Source of the DNA: an uncultured Verrucomicrobiota bacterium
GTDB lineage: Bacteria > Verrucomicrobiota > Verrucomicrobiia > Palsa-1439
Length of the DNA: 17,061 nt
Direction of reading: 5' to 3'
Assembly: GCA_903825695.1 (NCBI GenBank)
Contig: CAIKBP010000108.1
Coordinates: 1 to 17,061, forward strand
The position numbers and the translations under genes were made by a program. Numbering within the stretch: position 1 is the first letter of the stretch; each line of letters starts with the position of its first letter. The notes beneath the pieces were generated by a model. That model had not been told where the DNA came from, did not search any database, and saw nothing but the letters and a program-made list of their open reading frames with translations. Positions 1-8,700 of the stretch are shown here, piece after piece.

Positions 1-1495
1 CAGCCTTGAGCATCAGAAATCGGCGTGATTTTTCGATCACTTGCTGGTTGGGATAAGTTTTCTTGTCCATTTCTTTGCAGGGGATACACCAGTCGGCGTA
101 GAAATCGATCAACACAGTACGTTTCTCGGCAGCAGCCTGGGCAAGCAAGGCAGGGGAATAGGATTGCCATGCAATGCCGTCAATCCTGATTGGTGTCGAG
201 CGCAACCACAGCGTGTGTGTGATCCACAACGCCACGGCGATCAACGCGACGCCGAACACGCGTTTCACCCAAACCATCCACGTGCCCGACTTCGGCAATC
301 GCGTCAGCAGGTTCGAAAACATGCCAAGTACGATGTAAGGCAGCCCCAACCCTGCGCCCAGCGCGAAGAACAGCCACCAGCCAGTCCACGGGTCGCCGCT
401 CGAACCGGCAAATGCGAGCACGACGACCACGACAGGCGCCAAGCAGGGAGCGGCAATGACGCCGACCATCGCGCCGAGGAAAAACAATCCCAAATAACCA
501 GCTTTCGACGAGAGACCGGTGGCTTTTTGCATCAGGAACTGCGGCGGCTGGAGTTCGAACAACCCAAACATACTCAGGGCCATCGCCACCAGCAGAATTC
601 CAATCGCGCCCAGTACGATCGGATTCTGGAGCAGCGCTCCGAAAAGTCCACCGGTCAGGGCCGCTACCAGACCGAGCGCGGAGTATGTGATGACGATACC
701 GAAGAAATACGCCAGTGCGCCCGCGAACGCCGTAGCCGTTGTTTTCTCTTTCTTGCCACCGAAATAACTCACCGTGATGGCAATCATCGGGTAGACACAC
801 GGGGTGAGGTTAAGCAGTAAACCGCTGATAAACAGAAATGCCAAGGTCGGCAGCAGCCCGTGCTGGCGCAGCATGCGAGCGATGGAATTTTCCCGCGTTG
901 TGGATGCGGGTGACGTTGCCGTCGGCAGAACCGCCGAACCGAAAATCTCGGAATGAATCGGCCGGGGCGCCTGCGCGGCTGAAACGATTTCTGCCGTGAT
1001 CTTTAGTGGGATTATCACCGGTGCCAGACAAACGCGATCGTTGCAGGCTTGATAACGCAGGTCCGCATTGAAGCTAAGCGGTCCGGGCATTGCGTCCGGA
1101 CGCACGCGCCCATCGGCAAAAATGACTACGCGGCCCGTGTAAAGTCCGACAGGTTGATCAGCCCATGAAACGGTTGTCTTCTTGCCTTTTGGATAAACGA
1201 CCCGGTCAATTACAACCTTTGGATGAGGTGTCATCGTCAGAGTCGTCGGTATAAGTTCGGGCTGGCCGGCGGGATTGGCGTTGATGTGCCACGACGGGGC
1301 GATGTTCACCACAACGGCAAACTTAAACGGGGTGCCGGCGGCGAGTTTGTCCACCGACAACAACATTTCGGCGCGCACCTGGTCTTCGGCGGACGCCGTT
1401 CGCGGTAAACACGCGACCTCCATGAGCATCAGCAGTGACGCGAGAACACGAAAGATCGCCTTACCACTTGTTGCGGTGCATGGCCGCGATTCCAT
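1..1495 (-). CDS. dsbD: DsbD-type thiol:disulfide interchange protein, C-terminus cut by window edge
   Basis: Inner-membrane protein that carries electrons from cytoplasmic thioredoxin to periplasmic disulfide proteins. The reading frame is open from ATG at 1495 to position 1 (498 codons), with no stop in the window. All three DsbD parts are visible. First comes a signal peptide (cleavage near TASA|ED, about residue 36) and an N-terminal domain with the family cysteine pair in YQACNDRVCLAP. Next is a central multi-span CcdA-like domain with cysteines in LTPCVYPM and APCLAPVV. Last is the start of a C-terminal thioredoxin fold with the active site WCIPCKEM. Only roughly the last 50-70 residues should be missing. 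No Shine-Dalgarno precedes the start, so the ATGs about 22-24 codons in are alternatives, but they would shorten the signal peptide. It is divergent from the metal-efflux operon with 56 bp between, so shared control is likely. DsbD/ScsB-like proteins are known to help copper tolerance by keeping periplasmic thiols reduced. Confidence 0.93.
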   Translation of the reverse strand, partial: MESRPCTATSGKAIFRVLASLLMLMEVACLPRTASAEDQVRAEMLLSVDKLAAGTPFKFAVVVNIAPSWHINANPAGQPELIPTTLTMTPHPKVVIDRVVYPKGKKTTVSWADQPVGLYTGRVVIFADGRVRPDAMPGPLSFNADLRYQACNDRVCLAPVIIPLKITAEIVSAAQAPRPIHSEIFGSAVLPTATSPASTTRENSIARMLRQHGLLPTLAFLFISGLLLNLTPCVYPMIAITVSYFGGKKEKTTATAFAGALAYFFGIVITYSALGLVAALTGGLFGALLQNPIVLGAIGILLVAMALSMFGLFELQPPQFLMQKATGLSSKAGYLGLFFLGAMVGVIAAPCLAPVVVVVLAFAGSSGDPWTGWWLFFALGAGLGLPYIVLGMFSNLLTRLPKSGTWMVWVKRVFGVALIAVALWITHTLWLRSTPIRIDGIAWQSYSPALLAQAAAEKRTVLIDFYADWCIPCKEMDKKTYPNQQVIEKSRRFLMLKA

Positions 1496-1551
1496 GCCGC
1501 AACCATTACCACGGTTGCCGCAGCTTGACAACTGTCCGCCCTGCGCCGACG

Positions 1552-2109
1552 ATGTCTCTGCCGGTGGACAACCAACCAGAGGCGATGCTTCTTGAGCAAG
1601 CCCGCGCGGGTGATGAGGCTGCATTTGAGGAGTTGATGCGGCGCTACAAGCGGCCCGTGCTGAACTTCGTCTATCGTATGCTCGGCAATGCCGACGACGC
1701 GGACGATGTGGCGCAGGAAGTGTTTGTTCGGGTTTACCAGAACCTGCGTGATTACTCGCCGCGCTTGAGGTTCTCGACGTGGCTGTTCGCGCTGGCGCGC
1801 AATGCTGCCATTGACCATCTCCGCTGGCGTAAACGGCATCCGACCACGCCGCTCGACTCCGCACCCGATCCCCCGACGCCGACCGGCGTGGTTGATGAAG
1901 TCAACGCTCACGAAATCGGCACCCAAGTCGCCGCTGCAGTCGCGTTGCTTCCTGATGACCAACGGACGGCATTGGTGTTGGCCGAGTACCAGGGCCTGAG
2001 TTACGCAGAGATTGCCGAGATCATGCGTTGCTCGGAGAAATCGGTCGAATCGCGACTTTACCGCGCCAAACAGACGCTTCGCGAGAAGTTGCGCCATTTG
2101 CTCGACTGA
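1552..2109 (+). CDS. ECF-type RNA polymerase sigma factor (RpoE/CnrH-like)
   Basis: A 185-residue sigma-70 family factor of the extracytoplasmic-function type, directing RNA polymerase to a small stress regulon. Region 2 is at about residues 20-95 (EAAFEELMRRY, then DADDVAQEVFVRVY and FSTWLFALARNAAIDHLR). Region 4 is at about 130-180 (LPDDQRTALVLAEYQGLSYAEIA, then an SVESRLYRAK helix). The frame stays open upstream to 1435. I chose ATG 1552 because the family alignment starts just after it; ATG 1585 is also possible. A TTGACA at 1525-1530 sits close upstream, but no convincing -10 goes with it. It heads the run of metal-efflux genes and is followed by a one-span protein and a metal-sensor-like protein, the same gene set as CnrH-CnrY-CnrX. 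I infer that it activates this operon and is held inactive at the membrane until metal is sensed. Confidence 0.9.
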   Translation: MSLPVDNQPEAMLLEQARAGDEAAFEELMRRYKRPVLNFVYRMLGNADDADDVAQEVFVRVYQNLRDYSPRLRFSTWLFALARNAAIDHLRWRKRHPTTPLDSAPDPPTPTGVVDEVNAHEIGTQVAAAVALLPDDQRTALVLAEYQGLSYAEIAEIMRCSEKSVESRLYRAKQTLREKLRHLLD

Positions 2110-2175
2110 AGTCGCGATGCCTTCTCGACCCACGACGGTCCCTGCCACCCTGCTTTATATCGTCGGGAGATAGCG

Positions 2176-2203
2176 AAACCCCGCGCATATCTGCGAGGGT
2201 TTT
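2176..2203 (+). terminator. Hairpin with T-run between sigma gene and rest of operon (possible attenuator)
   Basis: AAACCC-CGC and GCG-A-GGGTTTT form a short stem with one bulge around a loop of about 8 bases, ending in TTTT. It lies in the 120-bp gap between the sigma gene and the putative anti-sigma gene, the only sizeable gap in the operon. It could lower expression of the downstream genes relative to the sigma gene, or mark a separate transcript. The stem is imperfect, so this is tentative. Confidence 0.35.
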
Positions 2204-2229
2204 CCCGTCCGCCGACGTATTACTGAGTG

Positions 2230-2568
2230 ATGAAAGAACCAGATGAACAACTTCGCGCCCTGCTGAAACAATGGCGCGAGATCGAACCAAAAACGAACTT
2301 CGAGAGCAACGTTTTGCGGCGCATCCATCTGGCCCACACGGAAGAGCCTGGGCGGATGACCGTGTTAGAACTGCTTCTCAGACGTTGGCTATGGCGGCCT
2401 GCGTTGGCCGTTGCTGCTGCCGTGGTGGTAAGCGTGATTGTCGGATCGTCGGCAGGTGTTTTGACCTCGCGCAAGCCGATGACGGCCGCCAGTGGCGAAC
2501 TGCAATTCCTCGGCTCCGGCACATTGGCCGGCGGTTACGTTAAGCTTACTACGGAGAACAAACGATGA
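2230..2568 (+). CDS. Small single-span membrane protein, putative anti-sigma factor (CnrY-like position)
   Basis: A 112-residue protein with no family I can name from sequence alone. The first ~55 residues are charged and probably cytoplasmic (KQWREIEP..NFESNVLRRI). One hydrophobic span follows at about 57-78 (PALAVAAAVVVSVIVG), then a short periplasmic tail of about 35 residues. This is the usual topology of a small anti-sigma factor that binds an ECF factor on the inner face of the membrane. Position agrees: directly after the sigma gene and overlapping the sensor gene by ATGA (2565-2568). The frame also has GTG at 2227 directly before the chosen ATG; neither has a clear Shine-Dalgarno. The anti-sigma role is inferred from topology and gene order. 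Confidence 0.7.
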   Translation: MKEPDEQLRALLKQWREIEPKTNFESNVLRRIHLAHTEEPGRMTVLELLLRRWLWRPALAVAAAVVVSVIVGSSAGVLTSRKPMTAASGELQFLGSGTLAGGYVKLTTENKR

Positions 2569-3014
2569 AAAAAATCCTGGCGTTGATTGCGATCGTGGTG
2601 GTTACCTCCACCGGATTGTCGTTTGCAGTGTCCCGCTGGTTGATCGGTTGCCAGGTCCGGCCGATTGTGAACATTCACGATACCGCATGGCTGCGGAGCG
2701 AACTCAACCTATCGGAAGCGCAAAGGCGCGATGTTGAAAGACTGGAGAAAGACTTCCAGGCGAGGCTCAATGCTTATTGCGCAACACATTGCGCAGCGCG
2801 ATTCGCTTTGGGTGACGAACTGATGAAGCCACAGCCGGACCCAACGAAGTGCAAGGAATGCGTTGAGAAAATGAACGCCGCCCAAGCCGAAGCCGAGCGG
2901 GCGACGTTGCAGCACATCCTGAAAGTGCGGTCGCTGTTGACCGACAAACAGGCGCGACGGTACGCGGCGATCATTCACAATCAAGTGTGCAACATGCCGA
3001 TGGGAATACCCTAA
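2565..3014 (+). CDS. Periplasmic heavy-metal sensor, CnrX/CpxP/Spy-like, cysteine-rich
   Basis: A 149-residue protein with an N-terminal membrane anchor or signal (about residues 3-22), followed by a mostly helical periplasmic domain. Two LTxxQ-like motifs typical of the CpxP/Spy/CnrX fold are visible: LNLSEAQRRDVERL at about 48-61 and LLTDKQARRY at about 124-133. Six cysteines (29, 72, 76, 96, 99, 142), including CATHC and CKEC, and late methionines (MPM) give many soft-metal ligands, fitting copper or silver. In the Cnr system CnrX binds metal in the periplasm and releases the sigma factor from CnrY; I infer the same job here. A good GGAG lies 8 bases before the ATG. The gene overlaps its upstream neighbour by 4 bp and abuts the next gene (stop 3012-3014, ATG 3015). 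Confidence 0.82.
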   Translation: MKKILALIAIVVVTSTGLSFAVSRWLIGCQVRPIVNIHDTAWLRSELNLSEAQRRDVERLEKDFQARLNAYCATHCAARFALGDELMKPQPDPTKCKECVEKMNAAQAEAERATLQHILKVRSLLTDKQARRYAAIIHNQVCNMPMGIP

Positions 3015-4349
3015 ATGAAACATCGAACTCTTATGGGCATCACGTCGAACACAGCCAGGGGGCTGGTCGTGATGCTCATTGGCTTTGTTGGTTTGGCAGG
3101 AACCGGTTGGGCTGAATCGAAAGAGATAGTTTCCAGTTTGACGCTGGAAGAAACGGTGGACGCTGCTCTCCGCGAGAACCCCCAATTGCGGTCCATGCGG
3201 GCGAAATGGGAGGCAATGACGGAACGGCCCGTGCAGGAGCGGACATTGCCCAACCCGATGCTGCAATACAGCGCCATGGACATGATCAAGGACGGCAATT
3301 GGCCCGACACCCAGGAGAAGCGGGTCATGGTACTGCAGGAGTTTCCATGGTTCGGCAAGCTAGGGCTGCGCGGCAAAGTCGCCACCAAGGAAGCCGAGGC
3401 GATACAGCGCGAGTATGAGGCGATGCAACGCGAAGTCATCATGATGGTCAAGGAATCGTATTTCGACCTGTACGGCGTGCAACGGACAATCGCCATTACC
3501 CGTGCTGAGGAAGACGTGCTCAAGCGCATGGAACAGGTCGCTGAAACCAGGTTAGCCACTGGGCAGACGCCTGAGCAGGATGTGCTGAAGGCCCAAGCTG
3601 AAATCACCATGTTGAAACAGAAACTGCTCGAGTTTGAGCAACAGGAAAACGCGCTAAAGGCGAAGCTTAATCAGTTGGTCAACCGGCGGGCCGATTCCCC
3701 ATTGGGATTGGCTGTGACCGAGCCACAACAGGGGTTCGACACCGGCACAGAACAGTTATTTTCATTGGCGGAACAGAACCGCCCCGAAATCAAAGGCGCG
3801 CAGGCGCAGATCGAGCGCAATCAAGCCGAACGCGAACTGATGAAGAAGGCGTTCTTTCCTGACTATCGGCTCGGCGTAGAATATCGCAACGTCGGTGTAG
3901 ACTTCTCCAACTTCAGCCGAGGCGACGACATGCTGATGTTCACGGTGGGCCTCGATTTGCCCATCTGGCGGACCAAGTACAATGCGGGCGTACGCGAGGC
4001 GGACAAGATGATTGAGTCCAGCCAGGCCGGGCTGGAAGCAGTGGAGAAGCAAACGTCTTTCGACGTCCAGGATGCCAGTTTCAAGCTGCTGACGGCGCGC
4101 CGCACATTTGATTTGTACAAGTTGTCCCTGATTCCCCAAGCTGAGGCGCGGTTCGAAGCCAGCGAGGCCGGCTATCGCACTGGCAAAGTGGAGTTTCTCG
4201 ACTTGCTTGAGAGCGAGCGGTTTCTGCTGAACGCCCGCGTGATGGCCGCGATGGCCGAAGGCAACGTCGGTATGCAGCTCGCCCGCCTCGAACGCGCCGT
4301 CGGGACGGATTTGAAACCGAGCACCATCCCCCAAGGAGAGAGCAAATGA
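3015..4349 (+). CDS. TolC-family outer membrane channel of heavy-metal efflux pump (CusC/CnrC-like)
   Basis: A 444-residue outer membrane efflux protein that forms the exit duct of the tripartite pump. It starts with a signal peptide ending near GWA|ES (about residue 33). The two outer-membrane-efflux repeats follow: the first begins at SLTLEETVDAALRENPQL (about 41), the second at LFSLAEQNRPEIKGAQAQIER (about 248). Long helices rich in Ala, Glu and Gln lie in between, as in TolC. NPMLQYSAMDM fits HME-type channels. Length is normal for this group. There is no lipobox, unlike CusC of Escherichia coli. The gene abuts the sensor gene and overlaps the fusion-protein gene by ATGA (4346-4349), so the three pump parts should be made together. 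Confidence 0.92.
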   Translation: MKHRTLMGITSNTARGLVVMLIGFVGLAGTGWAESKEIVSSLTLEETVDAALRENPQLRSMRAKWEAMTERPVQERTLPNPMLQYSAMDMIKDGNWPDTQEKRVMVLQEFPWFGKLGLRGKVATKEAEAIQREYEAMQREVIMMVKESYFDLYGVQRTIAITRAEEDVLKRMEQVAETRLATGQTPEQDVLKAQAEITMLKQKLLEFEQQENALKAKLNQLVNRRADSPLGLAVTEPQQGFDTGTEQLFSLAEQNRPEIKGAQAQIERNQAERELMKKAFFPDYRLGVEYRNVGVDFSNFSRGDDMLMFTVGLDLPIWRTKYNAGVREADKMIESSQAGLEAVEKQTSFDVQDASFKLLTARRTFDLYKLSLIPQAEARFEASEAGYRTGKVEFLDLLESERFLLNARVMAAMAEGNVGMQLARLERAVGTDLKPSTIPQGESK

Positions 4350-5779
4350 GAATTCGCATATTTATCGTTGTGGCAGCGTTGGGTTTCGCCGTTGGTGCTA
4401 CGGCACTGTACACAGGCTGCGGCACTGGCACGCACGAACACGGTGCCGCCAAGGCTACGAAGTATCACTGCCCAATGCATCCCAGCGTGGTTTCGGACAA
4501 GCCCGGTGATTGTCCGATCTGCGGAATGAAACTTGTGCCGATGGAGGACACGAAACATGAACCATCTACCACCACTGCGCCTGCTGCCGCAACCCCGCAC
4601 AAGAAAAAGATTATGTATCGCTCAACAATGAACCCGAACGAGGTCAGCAGCATGCCCGGCAAGGATTCGATGGGTATGGAGATGGTACCGTTCGAGGTGG
4701 AAGAGTCCACCTCGGCCGTGCCAGGGCTGGCCACGGTCTCGATCACCCCCGCGGCGCGGGAGCGGATGGGCCTGACGTTTGGCACAGTGGAGAAACGCGT
4801 CTTGGCTCGCGATGTGCGCACATCGGCGCGGATCGTGGCCGATGAGACACGGCTGTATAGGGTTACCACGAAGGTCGAAGGATGGGTGGATAAACTGTTC
4901 GTGTCGTACCCGGGACAGGAAGTGAAGAAGGGCGACCCAATGCTCACCATTTACAGCCCGGAGCTGGTTTCGGCGGAGCAGGAATTCCTCATCGCCGTGC
5001 GTGCTCGGCAGAAACTGGCTGCCAGTCAGGATGCCGATGCCATCGAAGGCAGCGAAACGCTGGTGTCTTCTGCGCGGCGACGATTGCAGCTTTGGGACAT
5101 CAGCGACGCACAGATCGAGCGGCTGGAAACCACCGGCCAAGTCGAGAAATATATAACGCTGTACGCGCCAGCGGACGGCTGGGTGACCGAGAAGAACGTG
5201 CTGGCAGGTCAGAAAATCATGCCGGGTGATTCGCTGCTGGTGGTGACGGACCTGACAAAAGTTTGGGGCGATGCCGACATTTATGAGTCGGACCTGCCGT
5301 ACGTGAAGGTGGGCATGGCCATCAAGGTGACCCTGCCATACTTGTCGGGCAGGGTGTTCAAAGGTGAAGTGAGTTTTCTGTACCCATACCTTGATCCGGC
5401 CACCCGCACGCTGAAAGCTCGGCTGGAGATTGACAATTCCGAGTTACTGCTGAAACCGCAGATGTACGCCAATGCACGCCTGTCGTACGAACTTGGCGAG
5501 AAACTGGCCATCCCCGAAGCTGCCGTGATGTCCACCGGCGAGCGCGTCTACGCATTCAAGGATGCCGGCGATAACAACCTCGTCCCGGTCGAGATCAAGG
5601 TCGGCCTGCGCAGCGACGGCTGGTACGAATTGATTTCAGGTCTCAACGATGGCGACCGTGTCGTTACCTCGGCAAATTTCCTGGTGGACTCTGAGTCCTC
5701 GATGAAAGCCGCCATCGAGGCGTTGTCTGGAACTGGAGCGGACAGCGCGGCTGCACCAACGGGCCAACACAATCACTGA
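4346..5779 (+). CDS. Periplasmic membrane-fusion lipoprotein of Cu/Ag efflux pump (CusB-like)
   Basis: A 477-residue adaptor that links the RND pump to the outer membrane channel and hands metal to the pump. The N-terminus has a lipobox (LYTG|C, Cys25), so it is probably a lipoprotein. Residues 40-66 form a heavy-metal-binding domain (YHCPMHP ... CPICGMKLVPM) with paired Cys, Met and His. Residues 89-116 repeat this pattern in a cysteine-free, methionine-rich form (STMNP ... GKDSMGMEMVPFE). The HlyD-like body follows: a beta-barrel and lipoyl region from about 150 (VEGWVDKLFVSYPGQEVKKGDP), a helical hairpin at about 210-260, then APADGWV and the membrane-proximal domain. The C-terminus ends in GQHNH. 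AAGGAG lies about 7 bases before the ATG. The domain set points to Cu(I)/Ag(I) more than Co/Ni/Zn. Confidence 0.93.
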   Translation: MRIRIFIVVAALGFAVGATALYTGCGTGTHEHGAAKATKYHCPMHPSVVSDKPGDCPICGMKLVPMEDTKHEPSTTTAPAAATPHKKKIMYRSTMNPNEVSSMPGKDSMGMEMVPFEVEESTSAVPGLATVSITPAARERMGLTFGTVEKRVLARDVRTSARIVADETRLYRVTTKVEGWVDKLFVSYPGQEVKKGDPMLTIYSPELVSAEQEFLIAVRARQKLAASQDADAIEGSETLVSSARRRLQLWDISDAQIERLETTGQVEKYITLYAPADGWVTEKNVLAGQKIMPGDSLLVVTDLTKVWGDADIYESDLPYVKVGMAIKVTLPYLSGRVFKGEVSFLYPYLDPATRTLKARLEIDNSELLLKPQMYANARLSYELGEKLAIPEAAVMSTGERVYAFKDAGDNNLVPVEIKVGLRSDGWYELISGLNDGDRVVTSANFLVDSESSMKAAIEALSGTGADSAAAPTGQHNH

Positions 5780-5786
5780 GTCACCC

Positions 5787-8700
5787 ATGATCGAACATCC
5801 ACCTTCCCACAAGAACACTCTGACCGCACGGGTCATCGAGTGGGCGGCCCACAACCGGTTCCTCGTCATTGGCCTGACAGGTGCAGCCGTGGCTTACGCG
5901 GTGTGGACGTGGAACAATATCCGGCTGGACGCGATTCCCGACCTCAGCGACACGCAGGTCATCGTGTACACCAAGTGGGATCGCAGTCCGGACATCATGG
6001 AGGACCAAGTCACCTACCCGATCACTACGGCGTTGCTCGGCGCGCCGAAAGTGAAGGCGATTCGCGGCTTAAGCGATTTCGGGTTCTCTTACGTGTATGT
6101 GATCTTCCAGGATGGGACGGACATTTACTGGGCGCGCAGTCGCGTGCTGGAATACCTGTCGAAGATCCAAGGTGCGTTGCCGGCGGGCGTCAGACCGGAG
6201 CTTGGGCCGGATGCGACGGGTGTCGGCTGGGTGTACGAGTACGCGCTGGTAGACAAGAGCGGCAAGCACAACCTGGCCGAGTTACGCACGTACCAGGATT
6301 GGTATCTACGGTACGCATTGCAGAGTGTTCCCGGCGTTGCCGAAGTCGCTGGCATTGGCGGTTTCCAAAAGCAGTATCAGGTCACAATTGATCCGAACCG
6401 ACTCCAGAGCTTCGGCTTGTCAGTAATGGAAATCATGGAGGCCATCCGCAAGAGCAACAACGAAGTTGGCGCACGTTTGATCGAATGGAGCGGTCGCGAA
6501 TACATGGTGCGCGCACGAGGGTACGTGCAGGATACGGAGGCGCTCGGCAAGGTGGTTGTCAAAACCAACCAGCAGGGCACGCCGGTGCTGCTACGCGACG
6601 TTGCCACCATCGCCCTCGGGCCGCAAATCCGCCGTGGTATCGCCGACCTGGATGGCGCCGGCGACACCGTCGGCGGCATTGTTGTGATGCGCCAGGGAGA
6701 GAACGCGCTCAACGTGATCAAGCGCGTCAAAACCAAACTAGAGGAAATCAAACCGTCGCTGCCCGAAGGCGTTGAGGTCGTCAACACCTACGACCGGTCG
6801 GAGTTGATCCAGAAATCCATTGATAACCTCAAGCAAGAACTCCTCATGGAGATGATCATCGTCAGCATTGTGATCATGTTCTTCCTGTTCCACGGGCCGT
6901 CAGCAAGCGTGCCGATTGTTACCATTCCGATCACGGTGTCGCTGGCATTCATCCCAATGTATTTTATGGGGATCACTTCCAACATCATGAGCCTGTCCGG
7001 CATCGCCATCTCGATCGGTGTACTGGTGGACGGCGCCATCGTCGAGGTTGAGAATGCTTATAAGAAACTGGAAATCTGGCAGGAGCAAGGACGGGTCGGC
7101 GACTACCGCGCGATTTTGTTGGAAGCAATCCAAGAGATTGCTCCGTCGGTGTTCTTCTCACTGCTGGTGATCGCGGTGTCGTTTCTGCCCGTGTTCACGC
7201 TGGTCGATCAAGAGGGACGACTGTTCAAGCCGTTGGCCTACACCAAGACGCTGACCATCGGTCTCGCTGCATTCCTCGCAGTGACCTTGGACCCGGCGGT
7301 ACGAATGCTGTTCACACGCATGAGCCCGATCAACGTGCGTCCTCGCTGGTTAGGGCGGCTGTTAACCGCACTGTTGGTTGGCAAGTATTACAAGGAGGAG
7401 AAACATCCCATAAGTCGCGTGCTGTTCCGCATCTACGAGCCGCCGTGCCGCTGGGTGTTGCATCATCCGAAGACGGTGATCGCCATGGCGGCGGCAATCG
7501 TGGTGTCCACCGTACCGGTCTACTTCAAACTCGGCAGCGAATTCATGCCGCCGCTCAACGAAGGCGTCGTCCTGTACATGCCGACGACGCTGCCCGGCAT
7601 CTCCGTCACCGAAGCGCAACGGCTTATGGAAACGCAAGACCGGATTCTACGATCATTTCCTGAAGTCAAGTCGGTCTGGGGCAAGGCCGGTCGTGCCGAC
7701 ACATCCACAGACCCGGCCCCGTTCTCAATGATGGAAACCACCGTAGTGCTCAAACCGGAAGCCCAGTGGCGTCGCAAGCAGCGTTTTTTCACCTCGTGGC
7801 CGAAGCCGATGCGCGTCGTGCTTGGCCACATCTGGTCAGAACGCGTCTCATGGGAGGAACTGATCAACGAAATGGATAGTGGCCTGCAGATCCCCGGTGC
7901 CGTCAACGCTTGGACGATGCCAATCAAAGGCCGCATCGACATGCTCACGACCGGCGTCCGCACGCCCGTCGGCATCAAGATCCTCGGTGCGAACCTCGAC
8001 GAAATCCAACGTGTCGGCGAGAACATCGAAGCTGCTCTCCGCGCAGTGCCCGGCACGCGGAGCATCTTTGCCGAGCGCGCATCGGGCGGTTACTTCGTGG
8101 ATTTCGTGCCCAACCGTGAGGCGCTGGCTCGTTATGGCCTGACCATTGACGATCTCCAGGAGGTGATCATGACGGCCATCGGCGGTGAAAATATCACCAC
8201 CACCATCGAAGGCCGTGAGCGCTACTCCGTCAACCTCCGCTACCCGCGCGACCTGCGCGCCAATCTCGACCAACTCGCCCGCGTGCTGGTCACCGCACGC
8301 AGCGGTGGGGAGAGCGGTTCGCGCTCTGGAGGCATGGGAAAGAGCGCCGCTGAGGGAAAGCCGATGGGCACCATCCAAGTGCCCATCTCGGAGTTGGCTG
8401 ACACCAAGCTGGTCAATGGCCCGTCCATGATTCGCGACGAAAACGGCATGCTCGCAGGCTACGTATATGTGGACATTGCTGGCCGGGACATTGGCGGTTA
8501 TGTCGAAGACGCCAAGCAGGTCGTGACGAAGCAAGTGAAACTACCCACCGGCTACTCACTCGTCTGGAGCGGTCAATACGAGAACATGCTCCGCGTTCGG
8601 GAGCGCCTGAAACTGGTGTTGCCAGTGACGATCCTCCTGATCTTCCTGCTGCTCTATATGAACACGAAATCCACGTTCAAATCGCTCTTGGTCATGTTGG

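Noticed and set aside
41..820. Plus-strand frame of 259 codons across the left end
   Set aside because: Very rich in Arg, Gln and His with no domain; it is the antisense of dsbD, whose minus-strand frame has all family motifs.
1525..1553. TTGACA-17-GACGAT as a housekeeping promoter for the sigma gene
   Set aside because: The -10 is poor and would overlap the chosen start codon, so it would need the later ATG, whose Shine-Dalgarno spacing is bad.
1429..2148. Minus-strand frame of 239 codons opposite the sigma gene
   Set aside because: Arg/His-rich antisense of a clear ECF sigma factor, and it overlaps the start of dsbD.
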